From assembly GCF_004136015.1 (NCBI RefSeq), contig NZ_CP024866.1:5305969-5369968 (forward strand): a stretch of 64,000 nt of DNA. Direction: 5' to 3'. The DNA is from Pseudomonas sp. ACM7 (GTDB taxonomy: Bacteria > Pseudomonadota > Gammaproteobacteria > Pseudomonadales > Pseudomonadaceae). Position numbers and translations under genes: made by a program. A model generated the notes under the pieces. That model was not told where the DNA came from. It did not search any database and saw only the letters and a program-made list of their open reading frames with translations. This document shows positions 34,222 to 44,083 of the stretch, one piece after another (the stretch's first letter is position 1; each line of letters begins with the position of its first letter).

Positions 34222-35331
34222 TCATTCGGTGAAAGGGATACTTTCCACCACTTCCAGGTCGTAACCGGTCAAGCCGGCATATTTCAACGGCGGGCCAAGA
34301 TGACGCAGCTTGCCCACGCCAAGATCCTGCAGAATCTGCGCCCCGGTACCCACTTCAGAATAGATGCGCGACTGCGAACGGCTGAACTGCCGTGGCGGCT
34401 GGGTCAGTTGCGGCACACGCTCCAGCAGCGCCTGTGACGACTCATGATTGGCCAGCACCACCACCACGCCACGACCTTCCTCGGCCACTCGCTGCAACGC
34501 CGCCCACAACGTCCAGTTGGACGGACCGCTGTATTCGGCGCCTACCAGATCGCGCAGCGGATCGATCACATGCACGCGCACCAGCGTCGGTTCGTCCCGG
34601 TGCAACTTGCCCATGACCATTGCCATGTGGACGCCGCCTTCGATGCGGTCTTCAAAAGTGATCAGCCGGAAAGTGCCATGCACTGTGGGCAGTTCACGTT
34701 CACCGATACGCACCACAGTGCTTTCGGTGCTGAGGCGATAGTGGATCAGGTCGGCGATGGTGCCGATCTTGATCCCGTGCTTGCGCGCGAACCCTTCCAG
34801 GTCCGGGCGGCGGGCCATGGTGCCGTCATCGTTCATCACTTCGACGATCACCGAGGCCGGGGTGAAGCCTGCCAGGCGTGCCAGGTCGCATCCGGCTTCG
34901 GTGTGACCGGCGCGAGTCAGCACGCCGCCTTCCTTGGCGCGTAGCGGGAAAATATGACCGGGTTGCACCAGGTCGGCGGGCCCCGCATTAACGGCGACCG
35001 CAGTTGCCACGGTACGCGCCCGGTCGGCGGCGGAGATGCCGGTGGTCACGCCCACGGCGGCCTCGATGGACACGGTGAAAGCGGTGCTGAACACGCTGCC
35101 GTTGCTCGGCACCATCTGCTCCAGCCCGAGGCGTTGGCAGTGGTCGTCGGTCAAGGTCAGGCAGATCAGGCCGCGAGCTTCCCGGGCCATGAAGCTGATC
35201 GCCTCGGCCGTGCAGCAATCGGCGGCCAGCAGCAGGTCACCTTCGTTTTCCCGATCCTCGTCATCGACCAGGAGCACCATCTTGCCTTGTCGATAGTCTT
35301 CGATAATTTCTTCGATGCTGTTGAAGGCCAT
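34222..35331 (-). CDS. ribB: 3,4-dihydroxy-2-butanone 4-phosphate synthase with degenerate GTP cyclohydrolase II-like half (RibBX type)
   Basis: The N-terminal 200 residues are a full RibB domain, which makes the four-carbon unit of riboflavin from ribulose 5-phosphate: VLLVDDEDRENEGDL, TGISAADRA and THTEAGCDLAR-type motif (AGHTEAGCD) are intact. The C-terminal half aligns with RibA but lacks the zinc cysteines: where RibA has the SECLTGD...RCDC region, this one reads VHVIDPLRDLVGAEY. It is therefore probably only a RibB enzyme, a known class in Proteobacteria. As part of a locus with a flavin monooxygenase and two flavin reductases, it may raise flavin supply. Start at 35331 (MAFNSIEEI). Confidence 0.85.
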   Translation of the reverse strand: MAFNSIEEIIEDYRQGKMVLLVDDEDRENEGDLLLAADCCTAEAISFMAREARGLICLTLTDDHCQRLGLEQMVPSNGSVFSTAFTVSIEAAVGVTTGISAADRARTVATAVAVNAGPADLVQPGHIFPLRAKEGGVLTRAGHTEAGCDLARLAGFTPASVIVEVMNDDGTMARRPDLEGFARKHGIKIGTIADLIHYRLSTESTVVRIGERELPTVHGTFRLITFEDRIEGGVHMAMVMGKLHRDEPTLVRVHVIDPLRDLVGAEYSGPSNWTLWAALQRVAEEGRGVVVVLANHESSQALLERVPQLTQPPRQFSRSQSRIYSEVGTGAQILQDLGVGKLRHLGPPLKYAGLTGYDLEVVESIPFTE

Positions 35332-35365
35332 GCTGGGATTCTCAGTGTTTGATGGAAATATTTTG

Positions 35366-35382
35366 TGGTATACCATAATACA
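35366..35382. promoter_or_regulatory. Regulon operator 4 (ribB and DUF1330, divergent)
   Basis: TGGTATACCATAATACA, 35 bases before ribB and 21 before the DUF1330 gene, so it could govern both. Confidence 0.78.
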
Positions 35383-35402
35383 AAATAAACCGAGAGGTCA
35401 CT

Positions 35403-35696
35403 ATGAAGGCGTACTGGATTGCTCATGTAGATGTCACCGACCCCGATCAATACAGCCAATACACCCAGCGGGCACCGGCAGCCTTCGCGTTGTATGGCGG
35501 GCGGATGTTGGCCCGGGGCGGGCGCAGCGAAGCGCTGGAAGGCGGGCCCACGCCGCAGCGCAACGTGGTGATTGAGTTCGACTCGTACGAACAGGCGCTG
35601 GCCTGCTACCAGTCGGAGGAATATCAGCAGGCGAAACGGCACCGCGAGGGCGTGGCTCGGGCTCAGATAATTATTGTCGAGGGCGTGGCGCCCTGA
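35403..35696 (+). CDS. DUF1330 family protein
   Basis: A 97-residue protein of the ferredoxin-like dimeric alpha+beta barrel class. Typical parts are the first strand KAYWIAHVDVTDPDQYSQY, the ARGG segment and the NVVIEFDSYEQALACYQSEE helix, followed by the late REGVARAQIIIVEG. Members often act as small isomerases or binding proteins next to catabolic genes, but none of that is established for this one. It faces away from ribB and starts 21 bases after a regulon operator. Confidence 0.85.
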   Translation: MKAYWIAHVDVTDPDQYSQYTQRAPAAFALYGGRMLARGGRSEALEGGPTPQRNVVIEFDSYEQALACYQSEEYQQAKRHREGVARAQIIIVEGVAP

Positions 35697-35701
35697 GGGA
35701 G

Positions 35702-37020
<1,319 letters not shown>

Positions 37021-37108
37021 GGGGTCCGCTCTGAGTGTGGCTGTCCATGCAAAAAGAGCACTTCGATCGCAAGAATCTCCGTGCTCGGTCAGATCAAACA
37101 GCCAAGGG

Positions 37109-37504
37109 TTAACTGGAGGCCTCGGCATCGGCTTCGGCGAACGCTTCACGGGCGAGCCGGAAACTGTCTACGGCAGCGGGGACACCGCAATAAATACCGA
37201 CCTGAAGCAGAATTTCGCGTATTTGTTCACGAGTCAGTCCGTTACGCAAGGCGCCACGTACATGCAGCTTGAGTTCGTGAGGCCGATTGAGGGCCGAAAT
37301 CATGGCCAAGTTTATCATGCTGCGCTCTTTAAGCGACAAACCCTCACGGCCCCAGACGTGGCCCCAGCAGTACTCGGTGACCATTTCCTGCAGTGGCCGG
37401 GTGAAGTCGTCGGCGTTTTCGATGGAGCGTTTCACGTAGGCTTCGCCCAGTACCTGGGTGCGGATTTTCAGGCCTTTTTCGTACTGTTCATTGTTCATCA
37501 TCAT
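37109..37504 (-). CDS. Carboxymuconolactone decarboxylase/AhpD-like protein
   Basis: A 131-residue protein of the CMD family. The conserved segment TEYCWGHVWGREGLSLKERS and the following helix INLAMISALNRPHELKLHVRG with GLTREQIREILLQVGIYCGV match gamma-carboxymuconolactone decarboxylase. It lacks the CxxC redox pair of AhpD in the usual place, so it is more like the PcaC branch. The catabolic role here is unknown. GAGAGG lies directly before two ATG codons at 37504 and 37501. It is separated from the flavin reductase by a REP. Confidence 0.82.
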   Translation of the reverse strand: MMMNNEQYEKGLKIRTQVLGEAYVKRSIENADDFTRPLQEMVTEYCWGHVWGREGLSLKERSMINLAMISALNRPHELKLHVRGALRNGLTREQIREILLQVGIYCGVPAAVDSFRLAREAFAEADAEASS

Positions 37505-37523
37505 CCTCTCACCGCAGATCCCT

Positions 37524-37613
37524 TGTGGGAGCGGGCTTGCTCGCGAAAGCGGTGTGTCAGTCAACATCAATGTTGAATGTGCGACCGAATTCGCGAGCAA
37601 GCCCGCTCCCACA
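37524..37613. repeat. REP palindrome
   Basis: TGTGGGAGCGGGCTTGCTCG with its reverse complement, inserted between the flavin reductase and CMD-like genes of one operon. Confidence 0.95.
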
Positions 37614-37631
37614 GGGTTTTGAGTAAACCCG

Positions 37632-38117
37632 TCAGGCCAAAGCGGGCAGGGGACCCAGCTTGCCTTTGTGATAGATCATCGGCGTCACCGGTTGCTCGGG
37701 CAGAATCAGGTTCTTCACCGCGCCGACGATGATCGCGTGATCACCGCCGTCGTATTCGCGCCACAGTTCGCACTCGATGATCGCCGTGGCGTTGCCCAGC
37801 AGCGGATTGCCCAGCGCGCTCAAGTGCCAGTCGATGCCATTGGCCTTGTCTTTGCCTTTACCGGCAAACGCATAGGCTTCGGCGGTCTGGTCGGCGGACA
37901 GCAAGTGAATCGCGAACTGCTTGCTGTCGCGCAGGATCGGGTACGTGTCAGAGGCATAGTTGGGGCAGAACAGCACCAGTGCCGGATCGATCGACAGCGC
38001 ACTGAAAGCGCTGGCGGTAATGCCGACGATGCCGCCGTCCGGGGCCAGGGTGGTGACCACCGTGACCCCGGATGGGAACGAGCTCATGACGTCTTTGTAA
38101 ATGCCGGGTTCGATCAT
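37632..38117 (-). CDS. Flavin reductase (second copy)
   Basis: A 161-residue paralogue of the reductase at 26925-27410: both start with the pattern M-I-x4-Y-K-x-V-M-x-S-F-P-S-G-V-T-V and both end in K-x-G-x-L-P-x-L-A. Key parts are GITASAFSALSIDPALVLFC and GGDHAIIVGAV. It would provide reduced flavin to an oxygenase. Starts 12 bases after the aldehyde dehydrogenase stop. Having two copies in one locus suggests either two flavin-dependent steps or a recent duplication. Confidence 0.92.
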   Translation of the reverse strand: MIEPGIYKDVMSSFPSGVTVVTTLAPDGGIVGITASAFSALSIDPALVLFCPNYASDTYPILRDSKQFAIHLLSADQTAEAYAFAGKGKDKANGIDWHLSALGNPLLGNATAIIECELWREYDGGDHAIIVGAVKNLILPEQPVTPMIYHKGKLGPLPALA

Positions 38118-38129
38118 TTCGTCAATCTC

Positions 38130-39611
38130 CTAGCGCATCACAAACGGATCAGGCATTGGCGCCTGGGAGAGGTTGATCCACACCGTTTTCAGCTCGGTGT
38201 AGGCCAGTACCGAATCGATACCGCTCTCGCGTCCATAGCCGCTGTTCTTGAAGCCGCCGATCGGCGCCATGGCCGACACGGCGCGGTAGGTGTTGACCCA
38301 GATGATCCCGGAGCGCACGTCCCGGGCCAGGCGATGAGCCCTGCCCAAATCGCGAGTCCAGATGCCGGCGGCGAGGCCGAACTGCGAGTCGTTGGCAATC
38401 GCCAAAGCTTCGGCTTCATCTTTGAAACGGATGACCGAGGCCACCGGACCAAAGACTTCTTCCTGCATGATCTTCATCGAGTTGCGGTCGCATTCGAACA
38501 GGGTCGGCTCGTAGAACCAGCCATCGCCCAGATTCTGCGGACGCTTGCCGCCCAGGCGCAGGCGCGCACCTTCGGCGATGGCATCGGCGACCAGGCCTTC
38601 GACCACGGCCAGTTGCTGTGCGGTGGCCATCGGGCCCATTTCGCTGCTGTCTTCCTGCGGGTTACCGATGCGGATGCGTTTGGCGCGTTCGACCAAACGA
38701 TCGACGAATTCATCGTAGATTTCGTCCTGCACCAACAATCGCGAGCCGGAGACGCAACTCTGGCCGGAGGCCGCGTAGATCCCGGCAATCGCGCCGTTGA
38801 TCGCACTGTCGAGGTCGGCGTCGGCGAAGATAATGTTCGGCGATTTGCCGCCCAGTTCCAGCGACAGCTTGGCGAAGTTCTCGGCACTGCTGCGCACCAC
38901 GTGCCGCGCCGTCGCGGCACCACCGGTGAAGGCGATTTTGCGGATCAGCGGATGACGGGTAAGGGCCGCGCCGGTGCTTGGGCCATAGCCGGTGACGACG
39001 TTGACCACGCCCGGCGGGATGCCGGCTTCCAGCGCCAGACGCGCCAGTTCGAGAATGGTTGCCGAAGCGTGTTCCGACGGTTTGATCACGATGGTGTTGC
39101 CCGCCGCCAGGGCCGGGGCGAGTTTGATCGCGGTCAGATAAAGAGGGCTGTTCCACGGAATGATCGCGGCGACCACGCCCATGGCTTCGTGCACCGTGTA
39201 GGCAAACAGGTCCGGCTTGTCGAGGGGCAGGGTGCCGCCTTCGAGTTTGTCGGCCAGGCCCGCGGTGTAGTGGAAGAACTCCGGCAAGTAGCTGACCTGA
39301 CCACGGGTTTCGCGGATCAGCTTGCCGTTGTCACGGCTTTCCAGCTGCGCCAGGTGTTCCTTGTTTTCAGCGATCAGATCGCCCAGGCGCCGCAGCAGTT
39401 TACCGCGGGCGGTGGCGTTCAGACCGCGCCAGGCCGGGCTGTCGAAAGCCGTCTGCGCAGCCTGTACGGCGCGCTCGACGTCGGCTTCGTCGGCATCGGG
39501 CAGTTCGGCCCAGGCTTGGGCCAGCGCCGGGTTCAGGCTTTCAAAAGTCTTGCCGGACAGGGCATCGACCCATTCACCGCCGATGCACATCTGGAAGCGT
39601 GCGAGTGTCAT
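38130..39611 (-). CDS. NAD(P)-dependent aldehyde dehydrogenase
   Basis: A 493-residue enzyme with the complete aldehyde dehydrogenase active site: PWNSPLYL for the oxyanion Asn, FTGG for coenzyme, the catalytic base in LELGGKSPN, the catalytic Cys in GQSCVSGSR and EVFGPV. It would oxidise an aldehyde intermediate to an acid. The ATG overlaps the alpha/beta hydrolase stop by 4 bases (ATGA). Its substrate within the locus is unknown, but a short aldehyde such as a semialdehyde produced by ring cleavage would fit. Confidence 0.92.
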   Translation of the reverse strand: MTLARFQMCIGGEWVDALSGKTFESLNPALAQAWAELPDADEADVERAVQAAQTAFDSPAWRGLNATARGKLLRRLGDLIAENKEHLAQLESRDNGKLIRETRGQVSYLPEFFHYTAGLADKLEGGTLPLDKPDLFAYTVHEAMGVVAAIIPWNSPLYLTAIKLAPALAAGNTIVIKPSEHASATILELARLALEAGIPPGVVNVVTGYGPSTGAALTRHPLIRKIAFTGGAATARHVVRSSAENFAKLSLELGGKSPNIIFADADLDSAINGAIAGIYAASGQSCVSGSRLLVQDEIYDEFVDRLVERAKRIRIGNPQEDSSEMGPMATAQQLAVVEGLVADAIAEGARLRLGGKRPQNLGDGWFYEPTLFECDRNSMKIMQEEVFGPVASVIRFKDEAEALAIANDSQFGLAAGIWTRDLGRAHRLARDVRSGIIWVNTYRAVSAMAPIGGFKNSGYGRESGIDSVLAYTELKTVWINLSQAPMPDPFVMR

Positions 39612-40441
39612 GCAACGATCCCCTTTATTTGGTTTTGTCGGGAGTGCGCCGTGTCGAGAAACTCCAGCAGCAGCTGGTTGACCAGGCGCGGTGATTCTAC
39701 GGGCATCATATGCCGCTGCTCGGCGAGCACGGCAACTGTCGCGCCGGGAATGCGTGCGGCCAATTGCTCGGCCATTACCGGTGTGGAACCCGGGTCCAGC
39801 TCACCGGTGGCGATCAGAGTCGGCACCTGAATGCTGCCCAGATCGTCAGCGCGGTACATGTCCTGGGTCGCGAACAGCTCATAGGTGGTCAGGTAACCCT
39901 GCGGGTCATTGTCTGCCAGGGTTTGGCGCAAGGCCGCAATCTGCGCCGGGTTGGCGGCCTGATATTCGCGGCTGAACCAGCGCGACAGGGCGGCTTCGGC
40001 GTTGGCATCCGGTCCGTGCTCGGCCGCTTGAGCGGTGCGGGCGATGACGCCGGCACGCTGTTCGGGGCTGCGATTGAACACGCTGTTGAGCACCACCAGG
40101 CCTTGCAGGCGTTGCGGGTAATGCAAGGCAAATGCCCGGGCCACCAGTCCGCCCATGGAAAAGCCGATCACCGTCGCCTGGGGCAATTGCAGGTGATCGA
40201 GCAGCTCCAGCAACTGGTCGGCATAGCCGAGCAGGGGAGTGCCGCTTTCCGGGCGCGGGCTGGCGCCATGGCCGAGCATGTCGTAGGCAATTACGCGGTA
40301 CTTCGTGGCCAGGCCAACGACCTGGCCGCCCCACATTTCTTTGTTCAGGCCCACGCCGTGGATCAAAACCACGGGCTGGCCTTGGCCGGTCGCCAGGTAA
40401 CTGGTGCCAGCCGGGGTGAGTTCAGCGGTGAGCCGAATCAT
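39608..40441 (-). CDS. Alpha/beta hydrolase
   Basis: A 277-residue hydrolase. The oxyanion region is LIHGVGLNKEMW, the nucleophile elbow GFSMGG gives the catalytic Ser, an Asp lies in ATGELDPGSTP and the His in EQRHMMPVE. This is the RutD/PcaD/MhpC-like fold of catabolic hydrolases that open lactones, cleave C-C bonds or hydrolyse carbamates. Start at 40441 with GGAG six bases upstream. It is the second gene of the eight-gene unit and is coupled to the aldehyde dehydrogenase gene by a 4-base overlap. Confidence 0.9.
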   Translation of the reverse strand: MIRLTAELTPAGTSYLATGQGQPVVLIHGVGLNKEMWGGQVVGLATKYRVIAYDMLGHGASPRPESGTPLLGYADQLLELLDHLQLPQATVIGFSMGGLVARAFALHYPQRLQGLVVLNSVFNRSPEQRAGVIARTAQAAEHGPDANAEAALSRWFSREYQAANPAQIAALRQTLADNDPQGYLTTYELFATQDMYRADDLGSIQVPTLIATGELDPGSTPVMAEQLAARIPGATVAVLAEQRHMMPVESPRLVNQLLLEFLDTAHSRQNQIKGIVA

Positions 40442-40484
40442 GGAGCGCTCCTGCATGCCTTTTTGTTGTTGTTACCGACCTTGC

Positions 40485-41075
40485 TTACTGGGCGTTTTCA
40501 GCGGCCAGCTCTTCCAGATCGATGTAACGGTTGCCGATACGTGGGTGCAGGCGGCCGCCATCGGCGCAACCCAGTACCACCACGATTTCGTCGGCACGCG
40601 GTGCATCTTCGATTTGCATTTCCAGGGTGATGTAGTGCGAACGCAGGCCTTCGTCGTCCTTGTGCATCATCGGAATCTGGATCGAAGTGCCCGGGCCGCC
40701 GCGCTTGTTGGTGAAGCTCAGGTAGCTCTTGGCTTTCACCGCTTCGCGGTAATGGTTGCCGAAGCGCAGGGTGTGGATGACGGCGGAGGCGTGTTCGATT
40801 TCACCGTCGGCGCCCACGACAGCAGCCTTGCCGTAAGCCTCGATCTTCTGGGCGCCGCCGATGATGCCGACCAGACGCTCGACCATCAGCGCACCGAGGT
40901 CGGAGCAATTGGCGCGAATTTCCGGTTTCAGGTCTTCGACAAAGCCGCGACCCAGCCAAGGGTTTTTCATCACGACGGCCAGCCCGACCATGGTCACTGG
41001 CTTATCGGTGGCCTTGCCGCCTTCGATAAAGGTTTCTTCGACATAGCTGACGATCTTGCGGATTTCGAAACTCAT
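40485..41075 (-). CDS. DUF1185 family (amino acid synthesis-like) protein
   Basis: A 196-residue protein starting MSFEIRKIVSYVEETFIEGG. The segments VGLAVVMKNPWLGRGFVEDL, GALMVERLVG, YGKAAVVGADGEIEHASAVI and GCADGGRLHPRIG are those of the DUF1185/amino acid synthesis family, which adopts a trimeric fold like that of cyclic-amide and barbiturase-type ring hydrolases. No member I know of has a settled role. It heads the unit, 40 bases after an operator, with GGAGC before its ATG. Being first in a catabolic unit makes a ring-opening or ring-modifying job worth testing. Confidence 0.82.
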   Translation of the reverse strand: MSFEIRKIVSYVEETFIEGGKATDKPVTMVGLAVVMKNPWLGRGFVEDLKPEIRANCSDLGALMVERLVGIIGGAQKIEAYGKAAVVGADGEIEHASAVIHTLRFGNHYREAVKAKSYLSFTNKRGGPGTSIQIPMMHKDDEGLRSHYITLEMQIEDAPRADEIVVVLGCADGGRLHPRIGNRYIDLEELAAENAQ

Positions 41076-41114
41076 GAGCTGCTCCGTATAGGGTGAGAGT
41101 GTCTGTGCGTCTGA

Positions 41115-41131
41115 TGGTATACCATAATACC
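41115..41131. promoter_or_regulatory. Regulon operator 5 (eight-gene catabolic unit)
   Basis: TGGTATACCATAATACC, 40 bases before the DUF1185 start. It differs from operator 4 only in the last base. As the GntR gene is in the unit it governs, autoregulation is likely. Confidence 0.78.
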
Positions 41132-41210
41132 GGCAGCGCAAGTCCCTGAAATGAGTTTCTGGTCGGACGGTGGTGAAAAGGGAAGAAGGAATGGCTGTTG
41201 CCAATAAAAA

Positions 41211-41241
41211 ACCAAAAAAACCCGGCTGATAAGGCCGGGTT
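41211..41241 (-). terminator. Terminator of the two-component system genes
   Basis: AACCCGGC and GCCGGGTT form a hairpin; on the minus strand it is followed by a T run (A run at 41211-41218 on the plus strand). Confidence 0.85.
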
Positions 41242-41263
41242 TTCCATTGAGTATTAATGCCTG

Positions 41264-41896
41264 CTACCGCGAGATGATCCCGTGATCGATCGCGTATTTG
41301 ACCAGGGCCGCCGGTTTGTCGATGTTGAGTTTGCGACGGATGCTCAAACGATGGGTTTCTACAGTGCGAACGCTGATGTCCAGTTCGCGGGCCATCTCCT
41401 TGTTGTTCAGCCCTTGAGCCATCTTGTACAACACCTGGCTCTCGCGCGGTGTCAGCTCGTTGTCGGTATTTTTATCGGCGATGAGCCGCTGGGCGATCTC
41501 GGCACTGTAGAACGTGCCGCCACTGGCGATGGCTTCGATCGCCGCGATGATTTCCCGCGACGGTGAGTTCTTCAGCACATAGCCGCTGGCCCCCGCGCGA
41601 ACGGACTCACTCACGTATTCATTATTGTCGTACATGCTGAGCACCAGCACCTTGAGCGACGGGTACTGGCTGCGTAACACCCGGGTCAGCTCAAGCCCGT
41701 TCATGTCCCGCAGGCTGATGTCGACCAGCAACAGGTCCGGCTGGCAGCGCCCGACCATTTCAATGGCATCCGCGCCACTCTCGGCTTCGCCCACCACTTC
41801 CAGGGGGGCCATGACCGCCAGCAGTGCTTTGATCCCGTCGCGGACCAGGGCGTGATCGTCGACCAGGGCGACGCGGATCGGGTAGGGCAGGTTCAT
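41264..41896 (-). CDS. Response regulator, NarL/FixJ family
   Basis: A 210-residue regulator. Receiver domain at about residues 7-122 with VDDH near the start, the phosphoacceptor Asp59 (LLLVDIS), then a LuxR-type helix-turn-helix at about 145-205 (ELTPRESQVLYKMAQGLNNK, ISVRTVETHRLSIRRKL). It would be phosphorylated by the cache-domain kinase encoded 33 bases upstream on the same strand. The pair lies beside cstA, which is the only hint of its target genes. Confidence 0.9.
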   Translation of the reverse strand: MNLPYPIRVALVDDHALVRDGIKALLAVMAPLEVVGEAESGADAIEMVGRCQPDLLLVDISLRDMNGLELTRVLRSQYPSLKVLVLSMYDNNEYVSESVRAGASGYVLKNSPSREIIAAIEAIASGGTFYSAEIAQRLIADKNTDNELTPRESQVLYKMAQGLNNKEMARELDISVRTVETHRLSIRRKLNIDKPAALVKYAIDHGIISR

Positions 41897-41929
41897 CGCG
41901 GGTATTCACTCTTGTTGTCAGGGGGCGAG

Positions 41930-43297
41930 TCAGCGTGTTGTACCGGGCATTTTCATTGGCAGCCAAACGTCCAGCTCACTTCGTCCCGGCATCGAGATCA
42001 GGTCGAATCGTCCACCAAAATGCTCGACACGCTCACGGATATTACGCAGGCCAATGCCCGCGTGACGACGTTCGACCTGGGCGACGTTGAAACCGATACC
42101 GTCATCGACCACCGTCAACCGTATGGAATCTTCGGCCCCGTGCAGGGTAATGGAGACGTTTTTAGCCTGGGCATGTCGTTCAATATTAGTCAGGCCTTCT
42201 TGCACGATGCGAAACAGCGAGACCGCTGCCCCATCAACCAGGTGACAGTCGAATTCGTTGTCGTTGTAAGTCACCACCAGGCCGCTGCGTTGCTCGAATT
42301 CTGCGGCGAGTTGACCGATCGCTGCCGGCAGGCCCAGGGTGTCGAGCAGCGAGGAACGCAAGTCATGGGAGAGGCTGCGCACCTCGCCAATCGCTTCCCC
42401 CAGGCGTTCCGTGGCGTCTCTCAGCGTACTCAAACCCTTGTCGTGTGCTTGCCCATTCTCGAGCAGATGGCTGGCCAGCTCGAACTGAAACTTGATGGAG
42501 ACCAGTAGCTGGCTGATGCCGTCGTGCAGTTCACGGGAAACCCGTGAGCGCTCTTCTTCTTGCAAGCTGACGATACGCTGAGTCAGGCGCTGAAGTTTTT
42601 TGTCGGCCAGACGATGCTCGCTGACGTTCAGCGTCATGCCGCTGGCGAAGACAAACAGCACCGCCACGAGGGCCACCGCGGCAATCGCCAGCATGGTTTT
42701 ACGAATGCCCTGGGCCACTTCGTCACGCGCCTGCTGGGTCGCGCGCTCAACGTCTTCAAGGTAAATGCCGGTGCCGAGCATCCAGCCCCAACGATCCAGC
42801 ATCACCACATAGGCGAGCTTGTCGGTCACCTGGCCGGAAGAGGGTTTGTTCCAGGCATAGCGTTGAAAGCCTTCGCCCGATTGCGCACTTTTGAGCAGCG
42901 CCTGGATCACGGGCAAACCGTGAGGGTCCTTCATGTCCCACAGGTATTTGCCCACCAGCTCGGACTGGCGGGCGTGCATCAGGCTGCGACCCTCGTGGTC
43001 GTAGACGAAGAAGTAGCCATTGATGCCAAAGCTGAGCTTGCGCAGTTCTTCCAGCACTTGTTGCTGGGCGTGTTCGTCACCGTGGCCGTCGTCGTACAGC
43101 GGCTCGATCAGGCTTTGCGCCATTTCGACGTAGTTCTTAAGTTCTGCGCGCTTGCTCGCCAGAATGCTGTCTTCGATCAGTTGTGCCTGTTGTTCACCCA
43201 GTTGCCGGTTCATGGAAATCACCAGCGCGCAGATGACGGCGATGGCCAACACCAGCGGCAGAATCCCGAGCGCGACGATTTTGTGTTTGAGCTGCAT
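41930..43297 (-). CDS. Cache-domain sensor histidine kinase
   Basis: A 455-residue membrane kinase. Hydrophobic segments at about residues 7-27 and 200-222 flank a periplasmic single-cache domain of about 165 residues (motifs NGYFFVYDHEGRSLMHAR and WGWMLGTGIY), which in related proteins binds small organic acids. Then follow a HAMP-like linker, the HisKA_3 dimerisation helix with His248 (SRELHDG) and a HATPase domain (DDGIGF, GIGLRNIRER). AGGAG fixes the start at 43297. It forms an operon with the response regulator and faces away from cstA. Confidence 0.9.
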   Translation of the reverse strand: MQLKHKIVALGILPLVLAIAVICALVISMNRQLGEQQAQLIEDSILASKRAELKNYVEMAQSLIEPLYDDGHGDEHAQQQVLEELRKLSFGINGYFFVYDHEGRSLMHARQSELVGKYLWDMKDPHGLPVIQALLKSAQSGEGFQRYAWNKPSSGQVTDKLAYVVMLDRWGWMLGTGIYLEDVERATQQARDEVAQGIRKTMLAIAAVALVAVLFVFASGMTLNVSEHRLADKKLQRLTQRIVSLQEEERSRVSRELHDGISQLLVSIKFQFELASHLLENGQAHDKGLSTLRDATERLGEAIGEVRSLSHDLRSSLLDTLGLPAAIGQLAAEFEQRSGLVVTYNDNEFDCHLVDGAAVSLFRIVQEGLTNIERHAQAKNVSITLHGAEDSIRLTVVDDGIGFNVAQVERRHAGIGLRNIRERVEHFGGRFDLISMPGRSELDVWLPMKMPGTTR

Positions 43298-43448
43298 CTC
43301 TGCTCCTGTCCGGACCGAGGGAAGGCGAAGGCCCGGCATCATATGCCAAAGATACGCGCGTCCAGTAGCGGTGCTGGACGGAATGACCTGTGGCTGGCTT
43401 GTCGGGTCGCCGCATCGGTGCGATGGCGGCCTTTGGGCCGACCATGCT

Positions 43449-43740
43449 GTTGTTGACTGAGTACATATCCATTTCTGCGGTAACGGCCACCTATGGTTCC
43501 GCCCTTACGGCGTGTCACTTTGGCAAACGCCCCAAAGTAACCAAAGGTCTCGCCCCGAGCGTCCGGCCCCTCGCCTAGGCTCGGCGTTCCTTCGCTCCGG
43601 TATCCATCCGGGGACACTGCCCTCCGGTCTGCTGCGCGACGACCTACATGCAGCGTGTTCGACTGCGTCGAACGGCGCTGCGCGCCACTCCCCGGATGAA
43701 CACCTCCACTCAGCCTCCCGAAGGGGCGGGTGGATCAAGA
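43449..43740. repeat. Third copy of the large intergenic repeat
   Basis: Shares GTAACGGCCAC, CCGCCCTTACGGCG.GTCAC, CCCAAAGTAACCAAAGGTCT and CCTCGCCTAGGCTCGG with the copies at 29.2-29.9 kb, but diverges toward its end. Confidence 0.75.
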
Positions 43741-43816
43741 TCAAGATCAGGAGCTGCAGGCGAGCTAACGCTCGGCCTGATGAGTGGTGAGGAGCGAAAG
43801 GTGTACGCCGATCCGT

Positions 43817-43921
43817 TGTGGGAGCGAGCTTGCTCGCGATGGCGGTGTATCAGACGACATCAATGTTGAATGACAGATTGCTTTCGCGAGTAAGTCGGAT
43901 CGCCGCACCGCCGCTCTTACA
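43817..43921. repeat. Degraded REP palindrome
   Basis: TGTGGGAGCGAGCTTGCTCG with an imperfect second arm (CGCGAGTAAG.CGG); the usual central ACATCAATGTTGAATG spacer is kept. Confidence 0.75.
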
Positions 43922-43937
43922 AGAAGATCAGCGTCAT

Positions 43938-43970
43938 CTACGTAGAACTACGTAGACGCCATGTACGTAG
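43938..43970. promoter_or_regulatory. Three TACGTAG boxes before cstA
   Basis: CTACGTAG at 43938-43945 and 43948-43955 are spaced exactly one helical turn, and GTACGTAG follows at 43963-43970. Each box is palindromic. They end 114 bases before the cstA start and are candidate sites for the neighbouring NarL-type regulator. Confidence 0.5.
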
Positions 43971-44083
43971 TAACGCGGATTTATTTGTAGACGGCATGCG
44001 GGGATATTGGGCCAGCTCCGCACAGCGGACACAATTATAAAAATTACCGCCGCAGTCCACTGGCTGTCGGCAGGAGACACGCT

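Larger units (their letters stand above)
43298..44083. other. Long intergenic region between the sensor kinase and cstA
   Basis: Holds a third copy of the large intergenic repeat (about 43449-43740), a damaged REP palindrome (43817-43921) and three TACGTAG boxes just before the cstA promoter. No gene is convincing here; several open frames are repeat artefacts. Confidence 0.7.

Noticed and set aside
37668..39830. A 720-codon open frame on the plus strand
   Set aside because: It is the opposite-strand shadow of the flavin reductase, aldehyde dehydrogenase and hydrolase genes; composition is His/Gln/Arg/Asp-rich and no family is recognisable.
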